A stretch of DNA of 59,070 bases. It comes from an uncultured Porphyromonas sp. GTDB lineage: Bacteria; Bacteroidota; Bacteroidia; Bacteroidales; Porphyromonadaceae. The position numbers were made by a program, and so were the translations under genes. The stretch is taken from the NCBI RefSeq assembly GCF_915070105.1, contig NZ_CAJZFJ010000004.1:1-59070 (forward strand), read 5' to 3'. Each line of letters begins with the position of its first letter. Position 1 is the first letter of the stretch. The notes under the pieces were generated by a model that saw only the letters and a program-made list of their open reading frames with translations, made no database searches and was not told the origin of the DNA. Shown here piece after piece: positions 33,169 through 40,915 of the stretch.

Positions 33169-34911
33169 TTATCTTTTGTTGAAGTACTTCTCAATGAGCT
33201 CTACCAGCTTGTTCTCATTTGCTTTGCCTATGCTGGTTGATTCCCACTGATTGGCATCGAAGGTCGTCGCTGGAGCATTGATCTCGATCTTGCGGTGTAG
33301 GAAGACGTCCTTGCCCGCACCGACATTCCCATTGAGCCATATATTGGGGTAGGAGCCAATCACATCAATGATATTGTCGCCCTTCTTAAGCGCGAGAGGA
33401 TCGTTACCATTGAAGTTGATGACACTCTTGTCCTTTATGCCCTGTGTGTACTTTTGAGCATCTGTGTGCTGATAGATCATAAAGCCCTTTGCAGGAATCT
33501 TGCCTTTGAGCTTGAGATCATGGGGCTTGCCCGCCTTATCCGTGTGGCCATCTGAAGTGTATAGCTGCATCACGAGGGTGTAGGCGCTGAGGTCGATCTC
33601 TTGGTCTGTAGGGTTGTAGAGCTGAATGTACTTCTCGTAGCTAGTCCCTTCGGCATAGACTACGATCATGAGGTCTGCTGTCCCAGGTGCTGGGGGCGTA
33701 GGAGGGTTAGGCGTGGGAGGCGTGGGAGGCTCTGGGTTGGGGGTAGGGGGTGTAGGAGGATTGGGAGTACCACCATTATTCTCCGTACAACGAGTACCCT
33801 TCAGACCGTCGAGATCCTGGAGGTTACGTATCCAGAGGTTGTAGTAGCGAGTCTTGACGTTCTCCTTTTCAGATACACTGGTTTGGATGATCCCTACGAT
33901 ACGTCCGTTCTTATCTGGTGTGATGGCAGAGCGTAGCGCCTCAGGAGCATGACCTGAGATGGGAGCAGAGAGTATGCTGACACCCTGTGGCGTAGCTGTG
34001 ACGCAGTCGGTAAGGTTATTGAAGTATGGGCTAGGAGCCTTACCCCCTACGCTCTTGTTGGGGTTAAGGGCTTTACCTGGTGTCTGGAACTGAATGCCGT
34101 CTACGGCGATGAGGATATTGTCGTACTTGCCTGCATAGATATCGGCTAGGGTCACCGTCTTAGGCTGGATAGTGATGACTTCGCTAGTAGCTGTCACTGC
34201 TGCTTCGTCTGCCACGGCACTCATATCGAGCTGGAGTGAGCCCTCTTTATAGCGAGAGACCTTACCACCCTTGGCCTTGATGGCGAAGACTGTGCCTGGC
34301 TTCCATGCCTTATTGGCAGCAGACTTGAGTCGCACGGTGATACCGACCTCACCAGCCTGTAGGATGATGTTCCTATTTGTGGCGAAGTTGTTGCTCTCGA
34401 TGTCCGTGATGAGGGATGCCTTGAGTATGATCTCTTCGTCTACGGTTACTTCCTTGCCTTGGTCATACTTCTTGATGAAGTCTGCTAGGGCAGTCTCTGC
34501 ACCTTGGTTGCCACCGCCACCGGGGGTGTCGCCCGAGGTTTGCTCGATGGTGTAGATCTCGGTGATGCCGCTGATCTTGAAGATAATCTGTGCTCGGCGA
34601 GCCTGAGCCGTGCTGTTGGGGAGCACTCGCACCGTGATGTCGAGGACACCAGCTTCCCCAGAGGTGGGGTTGATGCTGACCCAGTCAGCTGTGGAGCTTA
34701 CCTCCCAGCGTCGGTTGGTCTCTAGGTGTAGGGTGAGTGTCCCCCCTTCTTTGGCTAGAGAGAAGGTCTTGTCGGCCTTCCCATCCTTGGTGATGGAGTA
34801 GGTGGGCTTGGTGTAGGTGTCATCGTTGTTCTTACAGGACGAGAAGCCTACGGATAGTAGCACACAGCTCAGAGCGGTGAGCGACCAGCGAAGAAGTGCT
34901 TTCTTAGTCAT
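33169..34911 (-). CDS. Lipoprotein with BACON, DUF5689-like and lamin-tail domains
   Basis: A 580-residue lipoprotein starting at 34911 (MTKKALLRWSL, lipobox FSSC, Cys26); a Met 24 codons upstream is less likely. The acidic pair after the Cys (CKNNDD) resembles the surface lipoprotein export signal known in Bacteroidota. Domain order: BACON at about 40-130 (WEVSSTADWVSINPTSG), DUF5689-like OB-type region at about 140-375, a Pro/Thr-rich linker at about 380-415, and a lamin-tail domain at about 416-560 (YIQLYNPTDQEIDLSAYTL). Lamin-tail and DUF5689 domains often occur near extracellular nucleases; a substrate-binding role is inferred. Confidence 0.85.
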   Translation of the reverse strand: MTKKALLRWSLTALSCVLLSVGFSSCKNNDDTYTKPTYSITKDGKADKTFSLAKEGGTLTLHLETNRRWEVSSTADWVSINPTSGEAGVLDITVRVLPNSTAQARRAQIIFKISGITEIYTIEQTSGDTPGGGGNQGAETALADFIKKYDQGKEVTVDEEIILKASLITDIESNNFATNRNIILQAGEVGITVRLKSAANKAWKPGTVFAIKAKGGKVSRYKEGSLQLDMSAVADEAAVTATSEVITIQPKTVTLADIYAGKYDNILIAVDGIQFQTPGKALNPNKSVGGKAPSPYFNNLTDCVTATPQGVSILSAPISGHAPEALRSAITPDKNGRIVGIIQTSVSEKENVKTRYYNLWIRNLQDLDGLKGTRCTENNGGTPNPPTPPTPNPEPPTPPTPNPPTPPAPGTADLMIVVYAEGTSYEKYIQLYNPTDQEIDLSAYTLVMQLYTSDGHTDKAGKPHDLKLKGKIPAKGFMIYQHTDAQKYTQGIKDKSVINFNGNDPLALKKGDNIIDVIGSYPNIWLNGNVGAGKDVFLHRKIEINAPATTFDANQWESTSIGKANENKLVELIEKYFNKR

Positions 34912-34951
34912 CTTGCGAGGTGTTATAGGGTTGTACGGAAGTGTATTCGTC

Positions 34952-35776
34952 CTAGAAGCGAGGAGAGGAGAGCTGGACGTCATGCTCTCGGAGGATCAGG
35001 AGCTGAGGCGTGTCCCTGAAGTAGGTGAGTAGGGCGACGATGCTCCCTGAGCCCTCAGGCAGGGTCTTACCTGCGAACTTGGCATAGCTACTGGTGCGTA
35101 CGATGAGGGTCTTGCCAGAGCGATCGGTGAGGGTACGATTGACGTTAGAGACCTTGGTCTTCTGCTCGGGGCTCGCATAGGTCTGCCCTAGCTCCGAGGA
35201 GACGAACTGTACCCCCTCTATACGTACGAGTGTGGAGGCGTACTGCTTGCTGAGCTGATCGATGGTGAGCGTACGGGGCTGAAGCGCCTCTGCACCTAGG
35301 CGATGTAGGGCTAGGGGTACGAGCTTCTCGGGGTAGAAGGCCGTCTCGTACTTGGGGTCGCTGGAGCGGTAGCCTAGGCCAATCTGTCCCCCGTAGGCTC
35401 CGAGGGTGAGCCCCTGACACAGCAGGAGTACTCGTGAGCCCTGCGGGTAGAGGGTGCTGAGGCTACCCATGGCGAACTTCAGCTCGATCCCGCCCGTCTC
35501 GTCCTGTATGAAGCAGCTCTTGTAGAGGTTGCCCTCACTATCATCCGATGCCATGACAGCGGAGACGACGACAGGGCTACTGAGGGTCACACCTCCCCGC
35601 TGATAGAGTGCCTTGAGCTGGCTGATCGTATGTGTAGGTAGGGGGAGCTCCTGGCCTGGGGTAGCAGGCTTGTAGCTGGGGGCTGGTACCTCGTTGTACT
35701 TCTCACAGCTCACCAGCGATAGGGTGCAAAGTGTGAGGAGTGGGAGGATATACTTACCTAGAGATCTCATAATCAC
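34952..35776 (-). CDS. DUF5689-like lipoprotein
   Basis: A 274-residue lipoprotein (lipobox LVSC, Cys24, followed by EKYNE). The body resembles DUF5689: HTISQLKALYQRGGVTLSSPVVVSAVMASDDSEGN, CFIQDETGGIELKF, GSRVLLLCQGLTLGAYGG, and a repeated second half from VPLALHRLG. It probably sits on the cell surface. It begins 5 bp after the TonB receptor, in the position a SusD protein has in a SusC/SusD pair, and may serve as its binding partner; that is inference. An alternative start is Met3 (35770). Confidence 0.82.
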   Translation of the reverse strand: MIMRSLGKYILPLLTLCTLSLVSCEKYNEVPAPSYKPATPGQELPLPTHTISQLKALYQRGGVTLSSPVVVSAVMASDDSEGNLYKSCFIQDETGGIELKFAMGSLSTLYPQGSRVLLLCQGLTLGAYGGQIGLGYRSSDPKYETAFYPEKLVPLALHRLGAEALQPRTLTIDQLSKQYASTLVRIEGVQFVSSELGQTYASPEQKTKVSNVNRTLTDRSGKTLIVRTSSYAKFAGKTLPEGSGSIVALLTYFRDTPQLLILREHDVQLSSPRF

Positions 35777-35781
35777 AAAGC

Positions 35782-38556
35782 TTAGAATTGGAGGGACGTG
35801 TTGAAGAAGAAGGTCGTCCCATATACATAGGAGATCTTACTGTCGAAGGGCTGATGAAGCTGCTGCACCCCATTGTCGTCACGTAGCGTACGTATGCGGA
35901 GCTGCTCGTAGCCACTGTTGGGCAGACGCTTGTTGTTCAGTAGGTTGCTCACCGAGAGATTGAAGCGTAGATAGGTGTTGTAGTTGAGCCTCCAGGAGTA
36001 GCTGGCGAAGACGTCCACCGTGAAGCCATCTTGTAGCTTCTCAGGCAGGATATATCGCTCGGGCAGTGCACTACGGCCACGGTCGGTACGTACCAGCGGT
36101 GCCATAGAGACGAAGTTGCGACCAAAGTAGTTGGCATTGATCCCGAAGTTGGCATACCAGGGCGAGTAGTACGTCAGCCCTAGGGTCGCAGCAGTCTGTG
36201 GAGTACCGCTGATGTTGAGCCCCTTCCAGTAGACGATATCCTGGTCTACGATCTCGTTGGAGTTATCGATGGTCTGGACATAGGAGGGGTTATTCGCATA
36301 CTTGTATTGCCCGAGAGCCAGAGCTGCATTTGCCGTGAGGGTGGGGGAGAGCTTAGCCTCGAGGCCGAGCTCGACACCAGCGTGCTGGGTAGCAATACCT
36401 GTGATGGAGTAGTTGGAGAAGGAGGCACGGGCATCGTCGTAGAAGTTCACGTTCTGCACGTGGTCGGTGATACGGGTGTAGAAGGCTGTCACTCGTCCTC
36501 GGAGCCAAGGGAGACGTACCGAGTAGGAGGCCTCTGCAGTGAGTATCTTCTCGGACTTGGGGTTGCTGATATAGCTATCTCGTGTCCTAGGGGAGATGAA
36601 GAGGTTACGGAATGTAGGAGCCTGCTCGATATACCCGAGGTTAGCCTGCAGGTAGTGGTGCCCCGTGATCTTGTAGGTTGCACCTACCTTGGCTGCTAGG
36701 TCATTGAACTTAATGTGGTCTGAGTAGCCGAAGGAGTTGTCAGGGAATAGACCTCTACGCTGCTTTCCATCACGCTGTAGGGCTGTGTGGGTGTAGCTGA
36801 GTGCCGTGTAGGCATCTAGTCTAGGGAGGCGGTAGGTGAGGTTGAGCCAAGCTTGGTAGCGGTTGATACGAGAGTCGTAGTCGTAGCTAAAGCGATCCCC
36901 CTTCTGGACAATGCGGTCGGGGTGGTTGAGGTCCACCTGACTCTTAGTCGGATCTCCACCGAAGTCTCGCTCAGCGAACTTATCGATGTCGTAGACGAAG
37001 TCTGCCCCGAGGAGGTCTGCTACCTCAGAGTAATTCTCGGTGACGTTGGTACGTGCATTCCCTCCTGCGTTTACTTCGAGCCAAGAGAGGGGGAGCCAGT
37101 CCATCGTGGTAGCCCAAGCGAACTCCCTCTGGTCTGTATGCCGGTCTTCGACCATGTAGAGAGCCTTCTTCCCTGTGGCTAGGACTCGCCCAGAGGCATC
37201 CCGTACGGTCGTCTGATTGAGTCGGTTGATCTCATAGAGACGATCCCAGTCGATGTACCTCATGTTGGGATCACTATGCCATAGCTCCTCGTAGCGAGCA
37301 GCGGCAGAGGGATCCTGAGCATTGGGGTCTGCCATGCGGGTGAAGTAGGAGGGGAGGTAGCGGTAGTAGTCGGGGCGAGGGTCTGGAGCATTATACCAGT
37401 TCAGCGCTGAGTAGGCATTCTTCCCAAAGCGATAGCTGAAGGTGGTGTGTAGGTGGAGGTTCGATAGCGCATTGGAGTAGTAATGGTTGAGCTGTAGGAT
37501 GGGCTCGTGGTTACTACGTACTCGAGCATTACGCCATTTCCCTCCTTGACGACCGATGTTAGGGTTGTAGAAGTTTGAGCCAACTAGGTCGTAGGCCTCT
37601 TGGGTAGAGGCGCTGGCTACCCCTCGGCGAGTGGGAGCACCTAGTGCGATGAAGCTCACGCTGTTCATCTCGTCAAACTTCTTTTCGATCCCGAGGAAGT
37701 AGCTCCAAGCATCATAGAATTGCCCTCTGACGTAGGAGTATTGTCCGCTGCCGGCTCTGCGGGCTGCGCTCAGGGCAAGTGACCAGCCCCCCTTCATCTC
37801 GCCTGTTGTCCAGGTGAAGGCTAGGCGTCCCGTATAGGTACGGTTGCTTAGCGAGGCTGTCGCTCTACGCTGTGCTCCGTACATGGAGGGACGCATTGTC
37901 ACATTGTTCGTTACGCCTGCGTTACCGAAGGATGAGGCTATAGGCTCAAAGCTCTGTGAGGTCTCCTGTAGACGTGTCACATCGTTGAGCCCACCCCAGA
38001 GTGACCAGGGGGAGTAGCCAGTGTTCAGATCATTCATCGCTACCCCGTTGAGCATCTGCTCGCTGTACTGGGAGTCGAAGCCTCTGTTGCGGAAGCGTGC
38101 TGTGCTGAAGACGTAGCCAGAGGCATTGAGGAATGGATCCTTGGAGGAGGTCAGCAGGGTTACTTTATCCTGCGTGCCTACCTCACCATCATCGACCTCA
38201 TCGGTTAGGAGGAGGTCGTCGTAGAGACTCTCTCTCCCCTGTGGTATAGGCGTGAGTCTAAGCTCGGTGGGTAGGGTGGTGTGAAACTGGTCTTTCACGT
38301 ACTCGATTTGTCGGGTCTCGTAGCCTCCGGCACTTAGGGTGAGGGTGTAGCGTCCATTAGGAAGGTCGGAGAGACGATAAGAGCCATCCTTAGCCGTCTT
38401 TAGGCGCTTCGAGACGGGGCCATAGATGCTGATCGTAGCCTGGGCAATAGGCTTACCGCTCTTGCCGTCTAAGACCTTCGTCCCCTCGGTCTGCTGTGCT
38501 AGGGCTGTACCTCCTAGGAGGGAGGCACATACAAGTGTGGTAATAAGTTTGTTCAT
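35782..38556 (-). CDS. TonB-dependent receptor, probably for nucleic acid fragments
   Basis: A 924-residue outer-membrane receptor starting at 38556 (MNKLITTLVCASLLGGTALAQQ, a good signal peptide); a longer frame upstream lacks one. Residues about 22-100 form a carboxypeptidase-regulatory-like domain (GKPIAQATISIYG, GSYRLSDLPNGRYTLTL), then a plug and a 22-strand barrel that ends in TFFFNTSLQF with a terminal Phe. It is the first gene of the unit with two DUF5689-type lipoproteins and a secreted nuclease. The substrate is inferred from those neighbours only. Confidence 0.88.
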   Translation of the reverse strand: MNKLITTLVCASLLGGTALAQQTEGTKVLDGKSGKPIAQATISIYGPVSKRLKTAKDGSYRLSDLPNGRYTLTLSAGGYETRQIEYVKDQFHTTLPTELRLTPIPQGRESLYDDLLLTDEVDDGEVGTQDKVTLLTSSKDPFLNASGYVFSTARFRNRGFDSQYSEQMLNGVAMNDLNTGYSPWSLWGGLNDVTRLQETSQSFEPIASSFGNAGVTNNVTMRPSMYGAQRRATASLSNRTYTGRLAFTWTTGEMKGGWSLALSAARRAGSGQYSYVRGQFYDAWSYFLGIEKKFDEMNSVSFIALGAPTRRGVASASTQEAYDLVGSNFYNPNIGRQGGKWRNARVRSNHEPILQLNHYYSNALSNLHLHTTFSYRFGKNAYSALNWYNAPDPRPDYYRYLPSYFTRMADPNAQDPSAAARYEELWHSDPNMRYIDWDRLYEINRLNQTTVRDASGRVLATGKKALYMVEDRHTDQREFAWATTMDWLPLSWLEVNAGGNARTNVTENYSEVADLLGADFVYDIDKFAERDFGGDPTKSQVDLNHPDRIVQKGDRFSYDYDSRINRYQAWLNLTYRLPRLDAYTALSYTHTALQRDGKQRRGLFPDNSFGYSDHIKFNDLAAKVGATYKITGHHYLQANLGYIEQAPTFRNLFISPRTRDSYISNPKSEKILTAEASYSVRLPWLRGRVTAFYTRITDHVQNVNFYDDARASFSNYSITGIATQHAGVELGLEAKLSPTLTANAALALGQYKYANNPSYVQTIDNSNEIVDQDIVYWKGLNISGTPQTAATLGLTYYSPWYANFGINANYFGRNFVSMAPLVRTDRGRSALPERYILPEKLQDGFTVDVFASYSWRLNYNTYLRFNLSVSNLLNNKRLPNSGYEQLRIRTLRDDNGVQQLHQPFDSKISYVYGTTFFFNTSLQF

Positions 38557-38625
38557 GCGTCTGCACGTATAGGCATAATACCCTTCTATAAGGGATAGCA
38601 GGGCAATATAGCGAGTGATAATTAT

Positions 38626-38633
38626 TACTTTTG
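38626..38633 (+). promoter_or_regulatory. -7 box (TACTTTTG) of the EEP nuclease gene
   Basis: Matches TAnnTTTG, leader of about 50 nt. On the other strand, GCAATATA (38603-38610) reads TATATTGC, a weaker -7-like match for the divergent TonB receptor gene, so the 132 bp gap probably drives both. Confidence 0.45.
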
Positions 38634-38688
38634 CACCATAAAGGTATATAATATGCTGGATATTCACTAATTAAATACACCGATAAAG

Positions 38689-39741
38689 ATGACTCGACCC
38701 TTTCTAGCACTTCTGCTTACGATCTTTCTGTCAGTTCATAGCCTTTCTGCGCAAGCCAAGAAGCAGGTGCGCCTTACCGTGGCCTTCTACAATCTAGAGA
38801 ACCTCTTCGATACCATCGATGGAGACAACAATGACGAAGACTTTCTCCCCAATGGAAAGAACCAGTGGACCCAAGAGAAATACAAACAGAAGCTCCACAA
38901 CATGGCCTATGCCATCAGTCAGATAGGCTCTAAGAATGGCCCTGATATCATCGGCCTGTGTGAGATAGAGAACCGCCAGGTACTCCAGGATCTACTTGCC
39001 GAGCCAGAGCTTCGTGACTTGGGCTATGAAATCGTTCACTTTGACTCTCCAGACAAGAGAGGCATAGACTGCGCACTCTTCTATCGGTCTAAGTACTACC
39101 AGCTGCTAGATGCCCGTCCTCACCCCGTACGTCTCAAGGGCGAAGAGTACATCAAGACACGTGATGTCCTTGAGGTCAATGGCCTGCTTCTTGGTGAGCC
39201 TGTCTCCTTCCTCGTCTCTCACTGGCCCTCTCGTGTCGGTGGCGAACAAATATCGCTACGTCGGCGCATGCAGGCAGCACAAGTCATGCGATCTGTCACA
39301 GACTCCCTACTACAGGCTAACCCTGCGCACAAGGTCATCCTAATGGGGGACTTCAACGACGATCCTACCTCACCCAGCGTTGTGCAGGGACTAAAGGCCA
39401 AGGTAACTCCCGAGGATCTCGCCCCCGAGGATCTCTATAATCCTATGGCTAAGATCCACGCATCAGGGCGTGGCACGCTCGCCTATCGTGATGTATGGAA
39501 TCTATTTGATAACCTTGTGGTGACTGCTAACCTCGTCGGTGGAGCTGATACCTCTCTCCATCTCCTACAAGACAAGAAGAGTGGGGACTATGCCTATATA
39601 TATAGTGCTGACTTCCTCACGCAAAAGACGGGGCACTTCAAGGGCTATCCCTTCCGTACCTTCTCCTCGGGGCGTTTCCAGGGTGGCTATAGTGACCACT
39701 ATCCCGTCTACCTCTATCTGACCCGCACGATCGAGGAATAG
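38689..39741 (+). CDS. Secreted endonuclease/exonuclease/phosphatase (EEP) family protein
   Basis: A 350-residue protein with a signal peptide (MTRPFLALLLTIF to LSAQA, about 23 residues). EEP motifs in order: VAFYNLENLFDTIDG, DIIGLCEIENR (metal-ligand Glu), SHWPSRVGGEQISLRRR, ILMGDFNDDPTSPSV (GDFND) and GGYSDHYPVYLYL (SDHYP catalytic His). Members cleave DNA, RNA or phosphodiesters. It is divergent from the DUF5689/TonB/nuclease unit with 132 bp between start codons, so the two sides may be co-regulated. Confidence 0.92.
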   Translation: MTRPFLALLLTIFLSVHSLSAQAKKQVRLTVAFYNLENLFDTIDGDNNDEDFLPNGKNQWTQEKYKQKLHNMAYAISQIGSKNGPDIIGLCEIENRQVLQDLLAEPELRDLGYEIVHFDSPDKRGIDCALFYRSKYYQLLDARPHPVRLKGEEYIKTRDVLEVNGLLLGEPVSFLVSHWPSRVGGEQISLRRRMQAAQVMRSVTDSLLQANPAHKVILMGDFNDDPTSPSVVQGLKAKVTPEDLAPEDLYNPMAKIHASGRGTLAYRDVWNLFDNLVVTANLVGGADTSLHLLQDKKSGDYAYIYSADFLTQKTGHFKGYPFRTFSSGRFQGGYSDHYPVYLYLTRTIEE

Positions 39742-39818
39742 CATCGTAGCCCTAGAGGCTAAGGCGGCTCTCCCCTTTCGCTATCTCATAAGGAGACCTT
39801 TCCCCGAAGGCTCCTAAC

Positions 39819-39865
39819 CTACCGCTGGTGTACCTCCCCGCAAGGGCAAGGCACACCAGCGGTAG
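39819..39865 (+). terminator. Hairpin terminator
   Basis: 13 bp stem (39819-39831 with 39853-39865) around a 21 nt loop, 77 bp after the EEP gene. No gene is seen in the rest of 39866-40095. Confidence 0.6.
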
Positions 39866-40095
39866 TCATTCTATCCCATCCTTTTATGTCTCTGTCTTTC
39901 CTCACTGCTGGAGGTAGTGGGGGAACCTCTTCGCAGGTACCCTCGCTACCTCCTCAGAGGTTATGGGGAAACCTAAGATGAGGCAGTGGGCATACCTCGG
40001 GAGAGGCAGCTTAGAGGCCTTGTATAAAGCTCCGTTATGAGCCCCCAAAGGCTGTGCTGGGCAAGGTGGCTGGGGGAGCAAGATACGAATTGTTG

Positions 40096-40103
40096 TATTT
40101 TTG
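40096..40103 (+). promoter_or_regulatory. -7 box (TATTTTTG) of aroE-tamL
   Basis: Matches TAnnTTTG. The expected start near 40109 lies before the aroE ATG chosen at 40121 but after an in-frame Met at 40037, which supports the shorter protein. Confidence 0.5.
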
Positions 40104-40120
40104 CTCCATCGACAGAGCAG

Positions 40121-40915
40121 ATGGCACCACAGAGCGGACAGGATCACGAGAGTAGAGCCCCAAGAGGCTCGAGGCGCAAGTACGGCTTGATAGGCCGGAC
40201 ACTTGCCCACTCGTTCTCCCCTAGATACTTTGGTGACTTCTTCGCTCGTGAGGGTATTGATGCGAGCTATCTGCCCTATGAGCTAGCCTCGATCGAGGAG
40301 CTCCCTAGCCTGCTTGCCCGAGAGCCCGATCTCTGTGGTCTCAATGTCACGCTCCCCTACAAGCGGGAGGTACTTCGCTACGTGGACGTCCTGAGCCCAG
40401 ACGTAGAGGCGCTACAAGCGACCAACGTCCTTCGGATCAGACGAAGTGCCACCGGTCAGACTCAGCTCTACGGCTATAATACAGATGTGGAGGGCTTCAG
40501 ACGTTCTCTGTCTATCTGGCTAGGTGGTCAGAGACCACGAGCATTAGTCTTCGGGAGTGGAGGGGCAGCCTCGGCTGTACTTCGTGCCTTGTCCTTGCTT
40601 GGGTTAGAGGGGCAACAGGTCAGCCGTCACCCTCGCCAAGGGATGGTCGCCTATGAGGAGCTCCGAGGGGGGCTAGCCGAGGAGTGTCGGCTGTGGATCA
40701 ATGCCACCCCTATCGGGCTTTGTCCTGGAGAGCTCCTTCCCCTGCCCTATGAGGCTCTGTCAGATCAGCACCTCTGCTACGACTTGATCTACAATCCTTC
40801 CCCTACAGCCTTCCTCCAAGAGGCTCAACAGAGGGGGGCTCGGATCAAGGACGGACTTGAGATGCTCTACATCCAGGCGGATGAAGCCTGGAAGATATGG
40901 ACTATAGATGAATAA
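40121..40915 (+). CDS. aroE: Shikimate dehydrogenase
   Basis: Reduces 3-dehydroshikimate to shikimate in aromatic amino acid and chorismate synthesis. Motifs: KYGLIGRTLAHSFSPRYF (SFSP substrate loop), NVTLPYK (catalytic Lys), YGYNTDVEGF (catalytic Asp), VFGSGGAASAVLRAL (NADP-binding), and the C-terminal GLEMLYIQADEAWKIW. The start at 40121 gives 264 residues and sits just after the -7 box; about 20 extra residues precede the conserved region. It overlaps the next gene by 8 nt (ATGAATAA). Confidence 0.93.
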   Translation: MAPQSGQDHESRAPRGSRRKYGLIGRTLAHSFSPRYFGDFFAREGIDASYLPYELASIEELPSLLAREPDLCGLNVTLPYKREVLRYVDVLSPDVEALQATNVLRIRRSATGQTQLYGYNTDVEGFRRSLSIWLGGQRPRALVFGSGGAASAVLRALSLLGLEGQQVSRHPRQGMVAYEELRGGLAEECRLWINATPIGLCPGELLPLPYEALSDQHLCYDLIYNPSPTAFLQEAQQRGARIKDGLEMLYIQADEAWKIWTIDE

